64,000 nt of DNA. It comes from Pseudomonas sp. S06B 330 (GTDB lineage: Bacteria > Pseudomonadota > Gammaproteobacteria > Pseudomonadales > Pseudomonadaceae). The translations under genes and the position numbers were made by a program. The DNA is taken from contig NZ_CP088149.1 in the NCBI RefSeq assembly GCF_002845275.2, forward strand, positions 3,468,501 through 3,532,500, written 5' to 3'. Under the pieces are notes generated by a model, which saw nothing but the letters and a program-made list of their open reading frames with translations, searched no databases and was not told the origin of the DNA. Shown piece by piece: positions 27,729 through 35,252 of the stretch (position 1 is its first letter; each line of letters starts with the position of its first letter).

Positions 27729-29048
27729 ATGCTCACACCCGCCCTCAACGTCCTGGTCATCGGCTATGTCTGGCCCGAACCGCGCTCCTCGGCCGCCGGC
27801 GGGCACATGATGCAGATCCTCGAAAGCTTCGTGCAGCGTGGCTGGCGGGTGACCTTCAGCAGCCCGGCAACCGTCGGCGAGCACAAGGCCGACCTTGCCG
27901 AGCTGGGCATCGCCGAGCAGGCCATCACTCTCAACGACAGCAGTTTCGATCACTTTGTCAGCGAGCTGGCCCCGGATGTCGTGCTGTTCGACCGCTTCAT
28001 GATGGAAGAGCAATTCGGCTGGCGTGTGGAAAAACACTGCCCCCGCGCCTTGCGCGTGCTGGAAACCTCCGACCTGCAAAGCCTGCGCGACGCTCGCCAG
28101 CAATTGCTGCGCCGACGCCTGATCGAAGGGCTAGACCCTAACGATTTCCGCGCACTGTTCGCCACGCCCGGCCCCGAGCTGTATCGGCAAATGGCCACGG
28201 CCGACCTGACCTTGCGCGAACTGGCGGCGATCTACCGCAGCGACCTGAGCCTGATGATCTCCGATGTCGAGATCGACCTGCTGATCAACGGCTTCGGTGT
28301 TCCCGAGCATTTGCTGCACTGGTGCCCGTTGATGGTCGACGTGCCCAGCGAGCCCTTCAAGCCTTTTGCGCAACGGGCCCACTTCCTCAGCATTGGCAAC
28401 TTCCGCCACGCCCCTAACTGGGATGCCGTGCTGTGGATGAAGAACAGCCTCTGGCCGATGATCCGTCGCCGCCTGCCGCAGGCACAGTTGCACATCTACG
28501 GTGCCTACACACCGCCCAAAGCCACGGCATTGCACAAGCCTGGCGAAGGCTTCCACATCATGAACTGGGCTGAAGACGCCCTGGAGGTGATGGGCAATGC
28601 GCGGATCTGCCTGGCGCCGCTGCGCTTCGGTGCCGGGATCAAGGGCAAACTCACCGATGCCATGCTCTGCGGCACCCCCAGCGTCACCACCCCGATCGGC
28701 GCCGAAGCCATGCACGGTGCCCTGCCCTGGCCTGGCGCTGTGGCCAGCACCGCCGAAGGCCTGGCCGACGCTGCGGCACAACTGTACAACGACCAGACCC
28801 GCTGGGAGCAAGCGCAACAACATGGCTTACAACTGCTCAAGGCCCGCTATGACCACCGCCAACACAGCGCTGCCCTGGTCGAACGCATCGAATATGCTCT
28901 GAGCGATCTGGACCAGCACCGGCTGTTCAACTTCACCGGTGCCATGCTGCGTCACCACCAACACAAGAGCACCCAGTACATGGCGCAATGGATCGAAGCG
29001 AAGAATCGCTTGGCTACAGCGGTCGACGCAGCAGATAAGTGTCCATGA
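27729..29048 (+). CDS. Glycosyltransferase, GT4-like with C-terminal GT1 domain
   Basis: 439 residues with a GT-B fold. The N-terminal part starts LNVLVIGYVWPEPRSSAAGGHMMQ, shortened here to IGYVWPEPRSSAAGG, and the C-terminal donor domain has LSIGNFRHAPNW, LHIYGAY and RICLAPLRFGAGIKGKLTDAM. The last motif, with its E/D at the sugar-nucleotide site, is typical. It should transfer a sugar from a nucleotide donor; the acceptor is unknown. There are no neighbouring LPS or exopolysaccharide genes. The 3' end overlaps cobF by 35 bp, tail to tail. Confidence 0.85.
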   Translation: MLTPALNVLVIGYVWPEPRSSAAGGHMMQILESFVQRGWRVTFSSPATVGEHKADLAELGIAEQAITLNDSSFDHFVSELAPDVVLFDRFMMEEQFGWRVEKHCPRALRVLETSDLQSLRDARQQLLRRRLIEGLDPNDFRALFATPGPELYRQMATADLTLRELAAIYRSDLSLMISDVEIDLLINGFGVPEHLLHWCPLMVDVPSEPFKPFAQRAHFLSIGNFRHAPNWDAVLWMKNSLWPMIRRRLPQAQLHIYGAYTPPKATALHKPGEGFHIMNWAEDALEVMGNARICLAPLRFGAGIKGKLTDAMLCGTPSVTTPIGAEAMHGALPWPGAVASTAEGLADAAAQLYNDQTRWEQAQQHGLQLLKARYDHRQHSAALVERIEYALSDLDQHRLFNFTGAMLRHHQHKSTQYMAQWIEAKNRLATAVDAADKCP

Positions 29049-29763
29049 TCCACCCCTTGCGCGCGCGCGCCTGCGCGCGCAGCTCAAGTATCTGGTGGCG
29101 AACCGCGTGCAACGGCCCGGCGATGAGAATCTCATCGCCGGTGCCAAGGTATGCCCCCCAGTAAATCCACAGTTGCGGATCGTCGAGGGCGGCGAACGCA
29201 CAGTGGCCGTCGAGCATCACTACCAGGTTGTCGATCCGCGCCTGTTCGGCAAGTCGTCGCCCTGGCAGCAAGGTCAGGGGCTCGCCAATGCGGTTCAAGG
29301 GGATGCGATGGCGGGCGGCCAGAGCTTGCACGCTGCTGATACCAGGGATCACCTCCAGCTCGATCCCGACGCCAAGGGCTTTAACCAGATCAAGGATACG
29401 CAAGGTACTGTCATACAGCGTCGGCTCACCCCAGAGCAGGAATGCCCCGCACTCACCCTCCGCCAGCTCGGTCTCGATCAAGTGGGCATAGAGCGTGGCC
29501 CGTTGCTGGTGCCAGGCCTGCACAGCACCGACGTAGTTGCTGGCAGCCCCCTCTCGGTACGGATCTTCGACCTGCACCAAACGGTAGTGCGCATGTGAGA
29601 TGTAGCGTTCGAGGATGTCTTTACGCAGTTGCAGCAGCTCATCCTTGACACGCCCCTTGTCGAGGACAAAGAACACCTGGACACGAGTGAGCGCATCAAC
29701 CGCCTCAAGGGTGATCTGGCGCGGATTGCCCGGTCCGATGCCGATCAACAGCAGCTGTTTCAT
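29014..29763 (-). CDS. cobF: Precorrin-6A synthase (deacetylating)
   Basis: S-adenosylmethionine-dependent C1-methylation and deacetylation of precorrin-5 in aerobic cobalamin synthesis. 249 residues with the corrin methylase fold: N-terminal LLIGIGPGNPRQITLEAV, LLWGEPTLYDSTLRIL and VIPGISSVQALAARHRIPLNRIG, shortened to GISSVQALAARHRIPL. These follow CobF rather than CobM or CobJ. No other cob gene is near, as is common for scattered cob genes in pseudomonads. The C-terminal codons contain an alternating GC tract at 29058-29082. Confidence 0.93.
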   Translation of the reverse strand: MKQLLLIGIGPGNPRQITLEAVDALTRVQVFFVLDKGRVKDELLQLRKDILERYISHAHYRLVQVEDPYREGAASNYVGAVQAWHQQRATLYAHLIETELAEGECGAFLLWGEPTLYDSTLRILDLVKALGVGIELEVIPGISSVQALAARHRIPLNRIGEPLTLLPGRRLAEQARIDNLVVMLDGHCAFAALDDPQLWIYWGAYLGTGDEILIAGPLHAVRHQILELRAQARARKGWIMDTYLLRRPL

Positions 29764-29831
29764 TGCGCATCACTCCCCGCCTTGGCCAGTCGCCATTGTC
29801 GACCGACCAAGGGGCTGTAGCAATGCGTCGC

Positions 29832-31121
29832 TTACCAGATTGAGAAGTTGTAGCTGACGATCACCCGCGTTTCGTCCATGTCCCGCGCCCACTTCTCGTA
29901 GTTGCTGCGGTAGGTAGAGTTACGCAGGCGCACGCTAACATCTTTGAAGGTGCCGCTCTGGACCTGATATTTGAGCTCGCTGTCACGCTCCCACTCTTTG
30001 CCCTCGGCCAGGCTGCCCGGCACCTTGATGTGGTCACCGTTGATGTAGCGGGTGAAGAAGGTCAAGCCAGGCACACCAACGGCCTTGAAGTCATAGTCAT
30101 AGCGTAACTGCCAGGAACGCTCCTGGGCGGCGGCGAAGTCGTTGACCTGGGCATAGTTGACCAGGTACGGGTTGCTGCCATCGAGGTACGGCATCGAATT
30201 TTCACCGTACATGCGCTGCCAACCGGCGCTGACCTTGTGGCCGCCCAGGCTGTAACCAAGCATGCCACTGAACGCGCGATGGTCGATATCACCCGCGCGG
30301 GCGTTGCCAATGTCGTCGCTTTTGATCAAGCGCAGGTCGGCGGACAGGCTGCCGACGTTCAGCGGCTGACTGGCCACTACCCCCAGGAAGTGCTGGCGGT
30401 AAATGTTCTCCAGCTTGGCGACCTGATACTGAGCACTAAGCCGCTCACTGAATTTGTAATCGACGCCGGCCATGTCGAAATGATCGGCTTCAATGTTGCA
30501 GGCATAGCGTTTGTTCTTGCAGTGCACGCGAATGTCCTGACGATCGGTGGAATCGCGCGCGGTGTATTTGTCCAAACGGGCAATGCTGAACTTGAGGTTG
30601 TTGATTTGTTCGGAGGTGAGCATCGCCCCCTGAAACATCGTGGGCAGCAAGCGGCCGTCGTTGTACTTGAGCAGTGGCATATCCGGCAGCAGCGAGCCGT
30701 ACTTGAGTACGGTCTGCGAATAGCGCATTTTTCCGGTCAGGCCCATTTTCGCGTATTGGTCGACTGACTCACGCGGGTTGTTGCCACTGGACGGCAACAA
30801 GCCACTGTTACTGTCGGCGGGGCTGGAATCGAGTTTGATCCCGAGCATGCCCAAGGCATCGACGCCAAAGCCGACGGGGCCCTGGGTATAGCCGGACTGT
30901 ACATTGAGGATAAATCCCTGTGCCCATTCTTCGCGTTTCGACGCGCCCTGGCTGGAACTGACATGGCCATCGCGAAAGTCACGATTGAAATAGACATTGC
31001 GTGCTTCGACTTTGGCACTGCTGTCTTCAACAAAACCGGCAGCCTGAGTCGAAGCGGCAGTCAACATCGCGAGCAGGCCAGCAAGGCCGCGCTCGGGTGC
31101 AAGGGGAAATGGGGCAAACAT
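29832..31121 (-). CDS. OprD-family outer-membrane porin
   Basis: 429 residues of a substrate-specific 18-stranded barrel. The signal peptide is MFAPFPLAPERGLAGLLAML, with likely cleavage after STQA. The mature protein starts GFVEDSSAKVEARNVYFNRDF, shortened to SSAKVEARNVYFNRDF, the OprD family opening. EWAQGFILNVQSGYT, DALGMLGIKLDSS and the C-terminal VIVSYNFSIW, with an aromatic last residue for outer-membrane insertion, are also typical. Family members import basic amino acids, aromatic acids or small peptides; the substrate cannot be told here. I used the ATG at 31121, because the TTG at 31148 would precede the signal peptide awkwardly. Confidence 0.92.
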   Translation of the reverse strand: MFAPFPLAPERGLAGLLAMLTAASTQAAGFVEDSSAKVEARNVYFNRDFRDGHVSSSQGASKREEWAQGFILNVQSGYTQGPVGFGVDALGMLGIKLDSSPADSNSGLLPSSGNNPRESVDQYAKMGLTGKMRYSQTVLKYGSLLPDMPLLKYNDGRLLPTMFQGAMLTSEQINNLKFSIARLDKYTARDSTDRQDIRVHCKNKRYACNIEADHFDMAGVDYKFSERLSAQYQVAKLENIYRQHFLGVVASQPLNVGSLSADLRLIKSDDIGNARAGDIDHRAFSGMLGYSLGGHKVSAGWQRMYGENSMPYLDGSNPYLVNYAQVNDFAAAQERSWQLRYDYDFKAVGVPGLTFFTRYINGDHIKVPGSLAEGKEWERDSELKYQVQSGTFKDVSVRLRNSTYRSNYEKWARDMDETRVIVSYNFSIW

Positions 31122-31485
31122 GAGAAGCACAATCCGAAAGAATGACAAAAAACAACCGGCAGCCGTCCAGGCACCGGCAACGCATCCAGCGCCAATAAAC
31201 CTCGAAGCTGACCAGGCATTATCTCCAAACCGCTCTAGACCGGGCCATTGGACCTTTGTCTAAGGCGCTCTACGGGTTACCGACTAGTTGTTTGGTATTA
31301 ACGCGCGGGCAAGTAAGAAAGTTCCATTGCAGCGATGTTAAATTTCAAATGTTTACCCCCGGCGCGCAGACTACTACACTCTTAATTAGTGCGATGTTGT
31401 GCCCACCCCAGTGCTGGCAGCGTTATTCAGGTTATTCCTGTTTTTACCCCTGCCGGGCCACTGACGACATAAAGGAGTGATGACA
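31122..31485. promoter_or_regulatory. AT-rich divergent region between oprD-like and mvaT-like genes
   Basis: 364 bp without a gene. The half nearer the MvaT-like gene is AT-rich (for example around 31380-31400) and contains a tandem GTTATTC-AG-GTTATTC, consistent with an autoregulated H-NS-type promoter. I see no clear operator for the porin. Confidence 0.4.
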
Positions 31486-31845
31486 GTGTCCAGACTTGCA
31501 GAGTTTCGTGCTGCCGAAAAAGCGCTTCAAGAACAGATGGCGCAACTGGAGGCGCTGAAAAAGGATGCCGGCCTCAAGCGCGAAATCGAGTTCGAACGAA
31601 AACTTGTCGATCTGATGAATAGCTACGGCAAAAACCTGCGCGATATCATTTCCATCCTCGACCCCAAAGCCGTGGCCAAAGGTGTGGTAGCCGTACCCAA
31701 AACCCGCCGCGCACGGGTGGTCAAAGTGTATGAGAACCCACATACCGGCGAGCTGATCGAGACCAAAGGTGGCAACCACCGCGGCCTCAAAGCGTGGAAA
31801 GAACAGTACGGTGCAAAAACGGTAGACAGCTGGCTGCGTTCGTGA
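31486..31845 (+). CDS. H-NS-like nucleoid protein of the MvaT family
   Basis: 119 residues that bind and silence AT-rich DNA. The N-terminal coiled coil for dimerisation is LAEFRAAEKALQEQMAQLEALK (shortened here to AAEKALQEQMAQLEALK), and the C-terminal DNA-binding segment is NPHTGELIETKGGNHRGLKAWK with the TKGGNHRGLK loop. The ribosome site AAAGGAG (31471-31477) fits the GTG at 31486 (8-nt spacing) much better than the ATG at 31480 or the GTG at 31477, so the protein starts MSRLAEFR. Pseudomonads carry several paralogues (MvaT, MvaU, TurA-E); I cannot say which this is. Confidence 0.93.
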   Translation: MSRLAEFRAAEKALQEQMAQLEALKKDAGLKREIEFERKLVDLMNSYGKNLRDIISILDPKAVAKGVVAVPKTRRARVVKVYENPHTGELIETKGGNHRGLKAWKEQYGAKTVDSWLRS

Positions 31846-31916
31846 AAGCGTTCTTCACACTTTTTTCACATCGACTCGATCAGGATGAAGGCTGCTAACG
31901 GACTAGCGCCCCATAC

Positions 31917-31972
31917 GCCCGCCTCGGCGGGCTTCTAATTCTTGCGCCCCGCCCCTTCCAGGCGGGGCGCAA
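31917..31972 (+). terminator. Two successive hairpins after the MvaT-like gene
   Basis: GCCCGCC-TC-GGCGGGC (31917-31932) is followed by TTCTAATTCTT, a weak T-rich tail. TTGCGCCCCGCC (31942-31953) and GGCGGGGCGCAA (31961-31972) then form a perfect 12-bp stem. The first probably terminates mvaT; the second may insulate the glyoxalase gene. Confidence 0.65.
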
Positions 31973-32060
31973 TACGTTTGCGCAATCGATTCAGATCCGT
32001 ATCATGTCGCTCTGACTGTTTTGCTGGCCACTGTTGCCAGCCTCTTGAAGCGGAGTAGCC

Positions 32061-32582
32061 ATGAGCCTGAATCAACTCGACACCCTTGCCGGTGTCACCG
32101 CGCAACCGGATGCCGCAACCAAACACTTTGTTTTCAACCACACCATGCTGCGGGTCAAGGACGTAACCAAGTCCCTGGACTTCTACACGCGCGTGTTGGG
32201 TTTCAGCCTGGTAGAAAAACGCGACTTCCCGGAAGCCGAGTTCAGCTTGTATTTCCTCGCCTTGGTCGACAAGGCACAGATTCCTGCCGATGCCGCCCAG
32301 CGCACCGAGTGGATGAAATCGATCCCAGGCATTCTCGAGCTGACCCACAACCACGGCACTGAAAATGACGCGGACTTTGCCTACCACAATGGCAATACCG
32401 ACCCGCGTGGCTTTGGCCATATCTGCATTTCGGTGCCGGATATCCGCGCTGCCTGCGAACGCTTCGAACAACTGGGCGTCACCTTCCAGAAACGCCTGAG
32501 TGACGGCCGCATGAAGCACCTGGCCTTCATCAAGGACCCGGACGACTACTGGGTTGAGATCATCCAACCAACCGAACTGTAG
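32061..32582 (+). CDS. gloA: Lactoylglutathione lyase (glyoxalase I)
   Basis: Glutathione-dependent conversion of the methylglyoxal hemithioacetal to S-lactoylglutathione. 173 residues, the longer class found in pseudomonads and eukaryotes. It has FNHTMLRVKDVTKSLDFYTRVLGF, shortened to NHTMLRVKDVTKSLDFY, LELTHNHGTE, GFGHICISVPDI and KDPDDYWVEIIQ, so the four metal ligands are in place. The long form is usually zinc-dependent. The ATG at 32061 follows GAAGCGGAGTAGCC. It is a single gene. Confidence 0.96.
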   Translation: MSLNQLDTLAGVTAQPDAATKHFVFNHTMLRVKDVTKSLDFYTRVLGFSLVEKRDFPEAEFSLYFLALVDKAQIPADAAQRTEWMKSIPGILELTHNHGTENDADFAYHNGNTDPRGFGHICISVPDIRAACERFEQLGVTFQKRLSDGRMKHLAFIKDPDDYWVEIIQPTEL

Positions 32583-32640
32583 TCGCTGCCGACAGGTTGC
32601 GATTGGCCGTGAAACGACCGAGCGTCAGGCCTCACGCGGC
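32580..32640. repeat. Degenerate single REP half
   Basis: Just after the gloA stop, GTCGCTGCCGACAGGTTGCGATTGGCCGTGAAACG-like sequence resembles the first arm of the REP pairs at 41087 and 52487, but without the second arm. It runs into the end of the convergent FecR-like gene. Confidence 0.5.
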
Positions 32641-33377
32641 GTGCCTTGTCGCGGCACCAGCGTGACCCAATATCGACTGCGGGCTTGCACGGCCACCGGC
32701 AGGCTGGTCGTCAGCTCAGCCAATATCCGGTCGGTATCGTTCAATTGGAACGTGCCGGTGACCGAGAGTGCATCCAGCGCTGGCTCCCAGCGCAGGATGC
32801 CCGGTCGATAACGACCGACTTCACGCAAGAAGCGACCCAGTGGCTGATCACGGACGCTCAACACGCCATCGCGCCAGTCCGGCGCATAAGGATCAAATCG
32901 CCCCATCGCGCCGCTGCCGTTGTTGTACAGGGTCAGTTGGTCACCCTGATGCAGCGCCAGCTCTATGCCCTGCTCTGGCTTCACCTGAACCGTGCCATGC
33001 AGCACTGAAATCTGGCAGCGGTCGGCATCGCGACGCAAGCTGATGTGCGCCTGCCCGATGCTCACCCACCCCAGGCCAAAGTCCACGTCGGTGGGCTGCG
33101 CGCGATTGACGCTGAGGGCAATCTCACCTTCGATCAACTTCAGACGATGACGGACCATATCCACGTCTACAGCCGTACCGGTATTCAACTGCAACACATT
33201 GCCATCCGCCAGACGCACGCCACGCCGCTCACCGACGGCAGTGTGCAAATCAGCACGCCAGACGGTCAGCAACTGCTGGCTCAATACCCAGCCGCCCGGC
33301 ACCAGCGCAGCCAACGCCACGCCGCGCTTGAGCAACGTGCGGCGGTTATGCTGCGGACTTCCTGTCGGTGCTTGCAT
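32625..33377 (-). CDS. FecR-like anti-sigma/signal transducer lacking the cytoplasmic N-terminal domain
   Basis: 250 residues. Visible: a Tat-like or anchoring segment right at the N-terminus (NRRTLLKRGVALAALVPGGW), the periplasmic FecR domain (VRLADGNVLQLNTGTAVDVD and ISVLHGTVQVKP) and the C-terminal STN-like region (DWRDGVLSVRDQPLGRFLREV). Normal FecR proteins have about 70-80 further residues before the membrane segment that bind the sigma factor. They are absent here, and the upstream DNA does not encode them in any frame. No FecI-type sigma or TonB receptor adjoins. The ATG at 33377 has GAGAGAGG before it, so it may be expressed in this short form. It could be decaying or have a new role. 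Confidence 0.8.
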   Translation of the reverse strand: MQAPTGSPQHNRRTLLKRGVALAALVPGGWVLSQQLLTVWRADLHTAVGERRGVRLADGNVLQLNTGTAVDVDMVRHRLKLIEGEIALSVNRAQPTDVDFGLGWVSIGQAHISLRRDADRCQISVLHGTVQVKPEQGIELALHQGDQLTLYNNGSGAMGRFDPYAPDWRDGVLSVRDQPLGRFLREVGRYRPGILRWEPALDALSVTGTFQLNDTDRILAELTTSLPVAVQARSRYWVTLVPRQGTPREA

Positions 33378-33449
33378 GGCCTCTCTCTCTGACGCTAGAA
33401 GCGCCAAATACTAAATGGCCATCACCGGATCATCCAGTGATTCCGTTCT

Positions 33450-33785
33450 TCAGCGCGTGGCCTGGAATCGCGGACACTGCCCTTCGAGCCGATAACGCAG
33501 GGTTACCAGCTGCCCGGAAGTGTCTTCAAACGTCATCAACATCGGCGCCGCTTCGCAGCCACGCGCCATAGGCGTCTGTTCGATGAGCCGGGCGACATCG
33601 ATGGCTGTGCCGTAGCTGTAGTCCTGAACAGCAGGGACTGACTTGCCGGTTTTTGCTGCATAGGCCTGCACTGCCTGCTCATGGGCAACCAGACGCGCAT
33701 CCTTCACTTCCGGTGCCGAGGCTAGCGCGCTTTGGCCGGCCAGCAGCACCAACGCTGCCACTACCAAACCTTGCTTGCGCTTCAT
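33450..33785 (-). CDS. DUF2790 periplasmic protein
   Basis: 111 residues with a signal peptide (MKRKQGLVVAALVLLAGQSALA). The mature domain carries the DUF2790 pattern: YSYGTAIDVARLI, a cysteine in RGCEAAPMLMTFEDTSG, then LRYRLEGQCP with the second cysteine. The family is largely confined to Pseudomonas and has no established biochemical role; several members respond to metals. It sits alone between the FecR-like and anti-sigma genes on the same strand, about 78 nt from the latter. Confidence 0.85.
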   Translation of the reverse strand: MKRKQGLVVAALVLLAGQSALASAPEVKDARLVAHEQAVQAYAAKTGKSVPAVQDYSYGTAIDVARLIEQTPMARGCEAAPMLMTFEDTSGQLVTLRYRLEGQCPRFQATR

Positions 33786-33862
33786 TTCGCCTTACCTCAC
33801 TGGTGATGGATCAAACTGCTGGATCACACAGCATCGAGCTTACGCCGGGTCGCAATGACCGG

Positions 33863-34615
33863 CTACAAGGCGATATCCAGCGCCTTGCTCAGTTGCGCAC
33901 TGCGATGGTCGGAAGCATTGCTGACCAAGGCATAGTTGTAATCACCATGAGACCAGTAGCGCGCTTGTAATTGCCCATCGATGCGTTCACCGCTGGGCAT
34001 ACGCGCAAAACGCTCGCCCGGCGAGCGCAGAAACAGGCTGATCCGCTGCCCCTGGGAGTCTTCGAACACCAGCAAGGCCGCTGGCCCCTGCTCGTTGCTC
34101 AGCAACCGCGCACCCAGCGGCGTGAAGCCATAAGCCGACAAGTCAGGCAGATTGCCAACATGGCGAAAATGCTGCCCGAGCCAGGCCTGCAACCGCAGCG
34201 GATCACGGGCGCTGAGGTCCAAGGTGCCAGCATCGGCGAACAGCCTATGGGCCTGCAGTGCATCAGCCATTGGCAAATTGCTGGCGACAAGGCTCGCGTC
34301 GCGCATGTGCCAGCCTCCCAGCCCACCCATACCCAGCGCCAGCAACAGCACCGCCGTATTGGCCCAGCGTCGCTGCTGACGCCGACGCCGCTCACCGCGT
34401 ATATAGGCTGGATCAAGCCGTGGGTTGGCAGGCTGCCCGGCCAACCCGGACAACGCCGCGCGCAATTGCCGGGCATCACGGCGCCAACCGTCAACCCGCA
34501 TGGCCTGTTCGGGATTGGCGGCCAGATACAACTCCACCGCCCGGCGACGCTCCGGGTCCAGGCACTCATCGACATAGGCGTGCAACTCGCCTTCTGACGG
34601 GATCAACTGACTCAT
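33863..34615 (-). CDS. Membrane anti-sigma factor partner of the ECF sigma
   Basis: 250 residues. The cytosolic N-terminal anti-sigma domain (ELHAYVDECLDPERRRAVELYLA, shortened to HAYVDECLDPERRRAV) has the shape of a ZAS domain but not the full H-x3-C-x2-C zinc motif, since only one cysteine follows the histidine. One membrane helix (VLLLALGMGGLGGWHM, about 88-104) and a periplasmic domain follow. The ATG overlaps the sigma-factor stop by 4 nt. It should hold the sigma factor inactive until a periplasmic or redox signal, judging from the peroxidase genes transcribed the other way. Confidence 0.9.
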   Translation of the reverse strand: MSQLIPSEGELHAYVDECLDPERRRAVELYLAANPEQAMRVDGWRRDARQLRAALSGLAGQPANPRLDPAYIRGERRRRQQRRWANTAVLLLALGMGGLGGWHMRDASLVASNLPMADALQAHRLFADAGTLDLSARDPLRLQAWLGQHFRHVGNLPDLSAYGFTPLGARLLSNEQGPAALLVFEDSQGQRISLFLRSPGERFARMPSGERIDGQLQARYWSHGDYNYALVSNASDHRSAQLSKALDIAL

Positions 34616-35121
34616 TTCAACCTCCGCAACGCCGGGGACACTGTCGAGCCCTCGGCCAGTTCGCGCAGCGCCGTACGCGCCCGCGACAAACGCGACATCA
34701 CTGTGCCGATGGGCACTTCCAACGCCTGGGCGGCCTCCTTGTAACTGAGGCCTTCAACACTGACCAGCAACAACAGCGCGCGTTGCTCGGCGGGTAAACG
34801 GGCAAAGGCCGCCAGGCCAGACTGGGCGAGCACAATGTCTTCGGTGGCGTTGCCGGCCTCTTCACCCCGACCGAACCAGGCCAGCCAGCGCGCATGACGT
34901 CGCTCCCGGCGTTTGCCGTCGATAAATTGCCGGTAAAGGATCGCGAACAGCCAGGCGCGCAGGCTGTCCTGTTCACGCTGCTGCAGTCGACGGCTGAGGG
35001 CGCGCTCGACCGTGGCCTGGACCAGATCGTCAGCGCTACTGGCCTCGCGGGTCAGGCACAGGGCGAAACGGCGCAGGCGCTCGAGCATTTCGCGTAATTG
35101 GTCGTCATCGAGTTCGTTCAT
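34612..35121 (-). CDS. ECF-type RNA polymerase sigma factor
   Basis: 169 residues: region 2 (FALCLTREASSADDLVQATVERAL, shortened to REASSADDLVQATVERAL) and region 4 (LLVSVEGLSYKEAAQALEVPIGTVMSRLSRAR, shortened to YKEAAQALEVPIGTVMSRL), the extracytoplasmic-function layout. The ATG at 35121 starts at NELDDDQLREML; the longer frame upstream is intergenic. It is coupled to its anti-sigma. A GGAATA-N16-GTC promoter lies at 35186-35162 on its own strand, and the same signature precedes the divergent catalase-like gene, so it probably drives both. Confidence 0.94.
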   Translation of the reverse strand: MNELDDDQLREMLERLRRFALCLTREASSADDLVQATVERALSRRLQQREQDSLRAWLFAILYRQFIDGKRRERRHARWLAWFGRGEEAGNATEDIVLAQSGLAAFARLPAEQRALLLLVSVEGLSYKEAAQALEVPIGTVMSRLSRARTALRELAEGSTVSPALRRLK

Positions 35122-35161
35122 TGCCGGGGTCTTGGCCTGCAGGTGGTCAGTGTAAGAGACA

Positions 35162-35186
35162 GACGCTGCGCAGAAAAACTTATTCC
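35162..35186 (-). promoter_or_regulatory. Predicted ECF-type promoter for the sigma/anti-sigma operon
   Basis: On the minus strand GGAATA (35186-35181) is followed by 16 nt and GTC (35164-35162), 41 nt before the sigma-factor ATG. The same hexamer and spacing occur on the opposite strand. Confidence 0.65.
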
Positions 35187-35194
35187 ATGGCCGC

Positions 35195-35219
35195 GGAATA
35201 AAAACGTTGCCCAGCCGTC
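35195..35219 (+). promoter_or_regulatory. Predicted ECF-type promoter for the catalase-b561 operon
   Basis: GGAATA (35195-35200), 16 nt, GTC (35217-35219), ending 33 nt before the peroxidase ATG. Together with the minus-strand copy it forms TATTCC-N8-GGAATA, so the two -35 boxes are back to back. Confidence 0.65.
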
Positions 35220-35252
35220 GTACTGGCTCATTCACTGACCCGGATCGCCGCC

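Noticed and set aside
29058..29082. Alternating GC tract as a Z-DNA or regulatory element
   Set aside because: It lies inside the cobF coding region and is explained by a run of Arg-Ala codons (RAQARARKG).
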